NCBI RefSeq assembly: GCF_900108855.1
Contig: NZ_FNXY01000009.1
Coordinates: 1 to 64,000 of the forward strand
Origin: Dyadobacter koreensis
GTDB taxonomy: Bacteria; Bacteroidota; Bacteroidia; Cytophagales; Spirosomataceae
Length of the DNA stretch: 64,000 nt
Direction of reading: 5' to 3'
Positions 61,092 to 64,000 of this stretch are shown one piece after another. A program made the translations under genes and the position numbers. Each line of letters opens with the position of its first letter. Within the stretch, counting starts at the first letter, position 1. The notes beneath the pieces are model-generated. The model was not told where the DNA came from and did no database searches. It worked only from the letters and a program-made list of their open reading frames with translations.

Positions 61092-61736
61092 TTAATTTGA
61101 TTTTTTCTCGTAATCCAAAATTTTAATTTCACCCATCAATCTATCCGTTTCTTCCAAATCAGATAAATTATAATATCCTCTGATCTGACCTTTTGTATCT
61201 ACTAATACTAACTTAGATTCAAGGGAATTGGTTTTAGCTTTCGGCACTTTTGTTTCCATTTTCAAAACCCTTTTACAGATACCTTCAATCTCCGCCGTCG
61301 GCCCCGTAAGGACTAGCCAGCTATTTGAGTCCATTAAGGATGGATAATTCGCCTTCTTACCATCCCAATTTTCCGCAAGAGTTATCAATTGAAGATTTGG
61401 TATAGTTTCGGTCAAAGCAGAAACTCTTTCTATCTGCCCCAATACGATTTTACAGCTGTCATCACATTCCTGTGGCAGGAAGTTCACCACAGTGATCTTG
61501 CCATTTTTGAATTGCTCAACGAAAGGCTTTCCGTTGGTATTCTTCAAAGTAATTTCTGGCAGCTGATAAAATACGGTATCACCGTCGCTCCTTACTATTT
61601 CACCAGTTGATGTGACCTGCGGGTGGTAATAGGGCAAATCGTAGTGATTTGTTGCGAATAACTTAAGGAACACAAAAACCAAAGCCGGAATTACTAATGT
61701 TAATATTAGTAATCCGGCTTTACGGAAGTTTATCAT
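61092..61736 (-). CDS. SCO1/SenC family protein, lacking the usual copper histidine
   Basis: A 214-residue thioredoxin-fold protein with an N-terminal membrane anchor (about 6-27). The copper-binding CxxxC is present as CDDSC near residue 90 in FLPQECDDSCKIV. Sco proteins also need a histidine before the LVLVDTKGQIRGYY strand (usually DH); here the segment is TNSLESKLVLVD and there is no histidine anywhere after the CxxxC. Copper delivery to the CuA site may therefore work differently, or the protein may act as a thiol reductase. It lies in the oxidase operon, 12 bases from the subunit IV gene. Confidence 0.85.
   Translation of the reverse strand: MINFRKAGLLILTLVIPALVFVFLKLFATNHYDLPYYHPQVTSTGEIVRSDGDTVFYQLPEITLKNTNGKPFVEQFKNGKITVVNFLPQECDDSCKIVLGQIERVSALTETIPNLQLITLAENWDGKKANYPSLMDSNSWLVLTGPTAEIEGICKRVLKMETKVPKAKTNSLESKLVLVDTKGQIRGYYNLSDLEETDRLMGEIKILDYEKKSN
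61681..61721. repeat. 41-base near-palindrome within the first codons of the SCO gene
   Basis: AAAGCCGG (61681-61688) and CCGGCTTT (61714-61721) are the outer arms. The inner ATTACTAAT/ATTAGTAAT pairs with a single-base bulge, so almost the whole segment folds as a long hairpin. It encodes part of the membrane anchor and begins about 15 bases after the start codon in the mRNA. Confidence 0.7.
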
Positions 61737-61748
61737 AACGAATAGCCT

Positions 61749-62078
61749 CTACTTAAAAATGGCTTCAAAAATAGCATTACCTTCCAGAAGAAGTGCAAGA
61801 ATCAGCCAGGCTACGAAAATAACCGGAACGATGATAGACCAAATCAGCGACTTGGTTTCATGCTTAAGGTGCATAAATTCACCTACGATATAAAATGCTT
61901 TTACAATCGTCATCACAATGAAAATTGTAACTTTCAAAGTCCCGTGGGGTACAGTGAATGCAATAAGGAACTCTAGTGCTGTCAGAACAAGCAGAATCCA
62001 GAAAGTTTTCCAGATAGCTTTACGCTGTTCCGCACCTGCGTTCGGATCCTGTTCGTGTATATGATGTACTTCTGCCAT
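61749..62078 (-). CDS. Cytochrome c oxidase subunit IV family protein
   Basis: A 109-residue protein with three membrane helices (IWKTFWILLVLTALEFLIAF, LKVTIFIVMTIVKAFYIVGEFMHLKHE, IWSIIVPVIFVAWLILALLLEG). The FYIVGEFMHLKHE segment is typical of the CtaF/caa3-type subunit IV. It starts 27 bases after the end of the subunit III gene. The protein is a structural subunit of the aa3-type terminal oxidase. Confidence 0.88.
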   Translation of the reverse strand: MAEVHHIHEQDPNAGAEQRKAIWKTFWILLVLTALEFLIAFTVPHGTLKVTIFIVMTIVKAFYIVGEFMHLKHETKSLIWSIIVPVIFVAWLILALLLEGNAIFEAIFK

Positions 62079-62105
62079 GTGATTTAGAATTAAAGAGGTC
62101 TACGA

Positions 62106-62876
62106 TTAAACCAGATAAAAGAATGTAAATACAAATACCCAAACGAGGTCTACAAAGTGCCAGTAAAGACCAACTTTCTCAACCATTTCATAACTTCCGC
62201 GTTTGTCATAGAAACCAGTCGCTGAACGGAAGAAGATAAGGATATTCAAAATAACACCACTAAATACGTGCGTTCCGTGGAAACCTGTGATGAAGAAAAA
62301 GAAATCTGCAAAAGCAGGAGGTCCATATTGATTTTCAGTGAGGTTTGCGCCGTGGACTAATTTCTCAACCCAAGTTCCATTTTCGATAACTTTCATCACA
62401 GTACCCGAGTCTGTCCCATGGATAAAGTGAGCCCACTCCCAAGCCTGGCATCCAAGGAAAGTAAAGCCACCAAGAATAGTCCAAAGCATATATTTCTCAA
62501 CATTTGCACGGTCCATACGGTGCCCAGCTTCCACAGCAAGTACCATCGTAACACTACTTGCGATAAGAATAAAGGTCATGATGCCGACAAAAACCAATGG
62601 CAAAGAAATTCCGTGCAAAAATGGCACTGCTTCGTAAACCTTTTCAGGAATAGGCCAGTACATGTTTGAGAAGGTGAAATTCGCAGCATCTCCAACATAG
62701 GAAGGGAAACTAAAACGTTGCGTCCCATATGCTACAAGTAATGCAGAAAATGTGAACGTATCTGAGATGAGGAAAAACCACATCATCAATTTCCCGTAAC
62801 TTGCTTTCATCGGCTCGATTCCGCCCATCCACATTTTGGGTTCTACCGTGCCTGGTGTTGTTACATGTGCAGCCAT
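62106..62876 (-). CDS. Cytochrome c oxidase subunit III (long form)
   Basis: A 256-residue membrane protein with about seven helices. MWMGGIEPMKASYGKLMMWFFLISDTFTFSALLVAY resembles the N-terminal half of subunit III, and FFFITGFHGTHVFSGVILNILIFF and YWHFVDLVWVFVFTFFYLV are the classical C-terminal signatures. It is the second subunit III in tandem with the shorter one upstream (13-base gap). Two copies are usual in Bacteroidota oxidase clusters. Confidence 0.93.
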   Translation of the reverse strand: MAAHVTTPGTVEPKMWMGGIEPMKASYGKLMMWFFLISDTFTFSALLVAYGTQRFSFPSYVGDAANFTFSNMYWPIPEKVYEAVPFLHGISLPLVFVGIMTFILIASSVTMVLAVEAGHRMDRANVEKYMLWTILGGFTFLGCQAWEWAHFIHGTDSGTVMKVIENGTWVEKLVHGANLTENQYGPPAFADFFFFITGFHGTHVFSGVILNILIFFRSATGFYDKRGSYEMVEKVGLYWHFVDLVWVFVFTFFYLV

Positions 62877-62889
62877 TGGTGAAAAATTA

Positions 62890-63477
62890 TCAATTAAAAG
62901 TCAATAAAAAAACAAAAAGGTATAACCAGAGTAAATCTAAAAAATGCCAGTAAGTAGCACAAATCTGTATCTGTCGTAAATTCTTGGCATGCACTTTCTG
63001 CTTGAAAACAGCAATCCATGCATAAATTAAAACAATGATACCACTAATAATATGGAAACCATGAAGTCCTGTAAATACGTAAAAAAACGAACCGGAAGGG
63101 TTACCAACGAAATAGACATTCATTGCCACCAGCTGTTTCCATCCCTCAAACTGCATCCACAGAAACGTCAGACCAAGTACAAAAGTAATAGAAATTGCTA
63201 TTTTCAATAATCTGAAATCATCTTTTTTTGCAGCGAAATAAGCGGTCTGCATGGCAAGGCTACTTACCAGCAGCACACCTGTACTGTACCAAAAAATCTT
63301 TGGCATCTCAAATTCGAGCCAGTTACCTTCTGCTCTCCGTACAAGATAAGCACTGGTCTGCGATGCAAAAAGCATTATAATACTGACCACGAACAACCAA
63401 AGAATGAATTTCATCGGGTCCATAGAAAGCGTAGCCTGAGGCTCCTTATCTACTTTCAAATGTTGAATGTTTTCCAT
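62890..63477 (-). CDS. Cytochrome c oxidase subunit III (short form)
   Basis: A 195-residue membrane protein with five predicted helices. FMWMQFEGWKQL-type, FFYVFTGLHGFHIISGIIVLIYAW and YWHFLDLLWLYLFVFLLTFN are subunit III signatures with the conserved HGxH and WHFxD motifs. It lacks the two N-terminal helices of the classical subunit. It lies 18 bases downstream of ctaB. The catalytic subunits I and II are not in the window. Confidence 0.93.
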   Translation of the reverse strand: MENIQHLKVDKEPQATLSMDPMKFILWLFVVSIIMLFASQTSAYLVRRAEGNWLEFEMPKIFWYSTGVLLVSSLAMQTAYFAAKKDDFRLLKIAISITFVLGLTFLWMQFEGWKQLVAMNVYFVGNPSGSFFYVFTGLHGFHIISGIIVLIYAWIAVFKQKVHAKNLRQIQICATYWHFLDLLWLYLFVFLLTFN

Positions 63478-63494
63478 TTCACTAAATTACTATA

Positions 63495-64000
63495 TCACAA
63501 TTTATCCAACAAAAACGCAATCTGAACAATAGGCAAATATATGAAAGAACCGAACATAAGCTGCCGTGCTGTTTTATCCGTACACTTTCGCATCAAATGA
63601 AACGTCTGAGCAAGGAACAATACCCCGAAGACAGTTGCTATAAAAGCTGAGTTAATTCCAGTCATTCCCAGTTTATAAGGCAACCAACCTACTGGCAACA
63701 AAAACAACGTGTAAATCATAATCTGCATGGTTGTGTCCGCATCTTTCAAACCATTGGCTGGTAATAATTTAAAACCAGCACGTTTATAGTCGTCATCCAA
63801 AACCCAAGCAATTGCCCAAAAATGAGGGAACTGCCAGAAGAACTGGATCGCGAACAAAATACCAGGCTCTAATCCAAAATGATTTGTCGCTGCAACCCAT
63901 CCGATCATCGGAGGAAATGCTCCTGGAAACGCACCTACAAAAACCGCAACAGGACCGACGCGTTTAAGTGGTGTATATACAAATCCATACAATACCAGCG
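63495..64000 (-). CDS. ctaB: Protoheme IX farnesyltransferase (heme O synthase), C-terminal part
   Basis: The frame is open at the window edge, so only the last about 168 residues are seen; the true start is beyond 64000. The sequence LYGFVYTPLKRVGPVAVFVGAFPGAFPPMIGWVA is a CtaB signature, followed by FWQFPHFWAIAWVLDDDYKRAGFKLLP with the second Asp-rich site. It adds a farnesyl group to heme b to make heme O for the oxidase encoded downstream. It probably heads or precedes the operon running to 60257. Confidence 0.96.
   Translation of the reverse strand, partial: LVLYGFVYTPLKRVGPVAVFVGAFPGAFPPMIGWVAATNHFGLEPGILFAIQFFWQFPHFWAIAWVLDDDYKRAGFKLLPANGLKDADTTMQIMIYTLFLLPVGWLPYKLGMTGINSAFIATVFGVLFLAQTFHLMRKCTDKTARQLMFGSFIYLPIVQIAFLLDKL

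Overview
The window looks like chromosome from a member of the Bacteroidota, most likely order Cytophagales and Dyadobacter-like; the genus is an inference from gene content and protein flavour. Supporting signs are a SusC/SusD polysaccharide utilisation locus (PUL), a GldA-type gliding ABC ATPase, a type IX secretion (CHU_C / gliding motility-associated) C-terminal sorting domain, promoters of the Bacteroidota type (TTTG, about 19 bases, TAnnTTTG), few Shine-Dalgarno sequences, and a two-subunit-III cytochrome c oxidase cluster. No rRNA, CRISPR array, prophage or insertion sequence is visible.

Layout. 1-16 kb: start of an Ig-like repeat surface protein (cut by the window edge), a GH3/beta-lactamase fusion, gldA plus a DUF5009 acyltransferase-like membrane protein, a small lipoprotein, complex I genes nuoL-nuoM standing apart from the rest of nuo, a serine hydrolase, a methyltransferase, asnS, a PAP2-like membrane protein, an enoyl-CoA hydratase, and tRNA-Arg and tRNA-Pro with clear terminators. 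16-22 kb: SDR/AraC pair, a secreted T9SS cargo, DUF2958, an unannotated 38-codon small ORF, and a TetR regulator with an apparent self-operator. 22-36 kb: a PUL with GH92, GH43, a GH71/99-like protein, DUF3823 lipoprotein, SusD and SusC. Inside it lies an unusual membrane-spanning regulator (LamG-like and Kelch-like ectodomain, one transmembrane helix, cytoplasmic SARP/OmpR-like domain). 36-40 kb: endonuclease V, glutaminyl cyclase, a lipoprotein hydrolase, DUF3467. 40-54 kb: the transcription/translation block rpoC-rpoB-rplL-rplJ-rplA-rplK-nusG-secE-tRNA-Trp-tuf-tRNA-Thr-tRNA-Gly-tRNA-Tyr, read on the minus strand, with a broken second tRNA-Thr copy. 54-60 kb: a three-gene ECF sigma operon, murI, and a GH106-like hydrolase. 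60-64 kb: a cytochrome c oxidase assembly cluster ending in ctaB, which runs off the window.

The most interesting signal is the PUL regulator with a candidate operator. Three 11-base direct repeats (consensus NNTTAANAANN) lie upstream of the regulator gene (24451-24483). The same three-unit, 11-base arrangement recurs upstream of susC (36018-36050). An 11-base period is what OmpR/PhoB and SARP winged-helix proteins use, so this suggests a one-component, membrane-anchored glycan sensor that controls its own gene and the SusC operon. Other points worth checking are the tRNA-Thr pseudogene, the small ORF beside a two-state hairpin, a Sco protein without its copper-binding histidine, and two families of dispersed palindromes.
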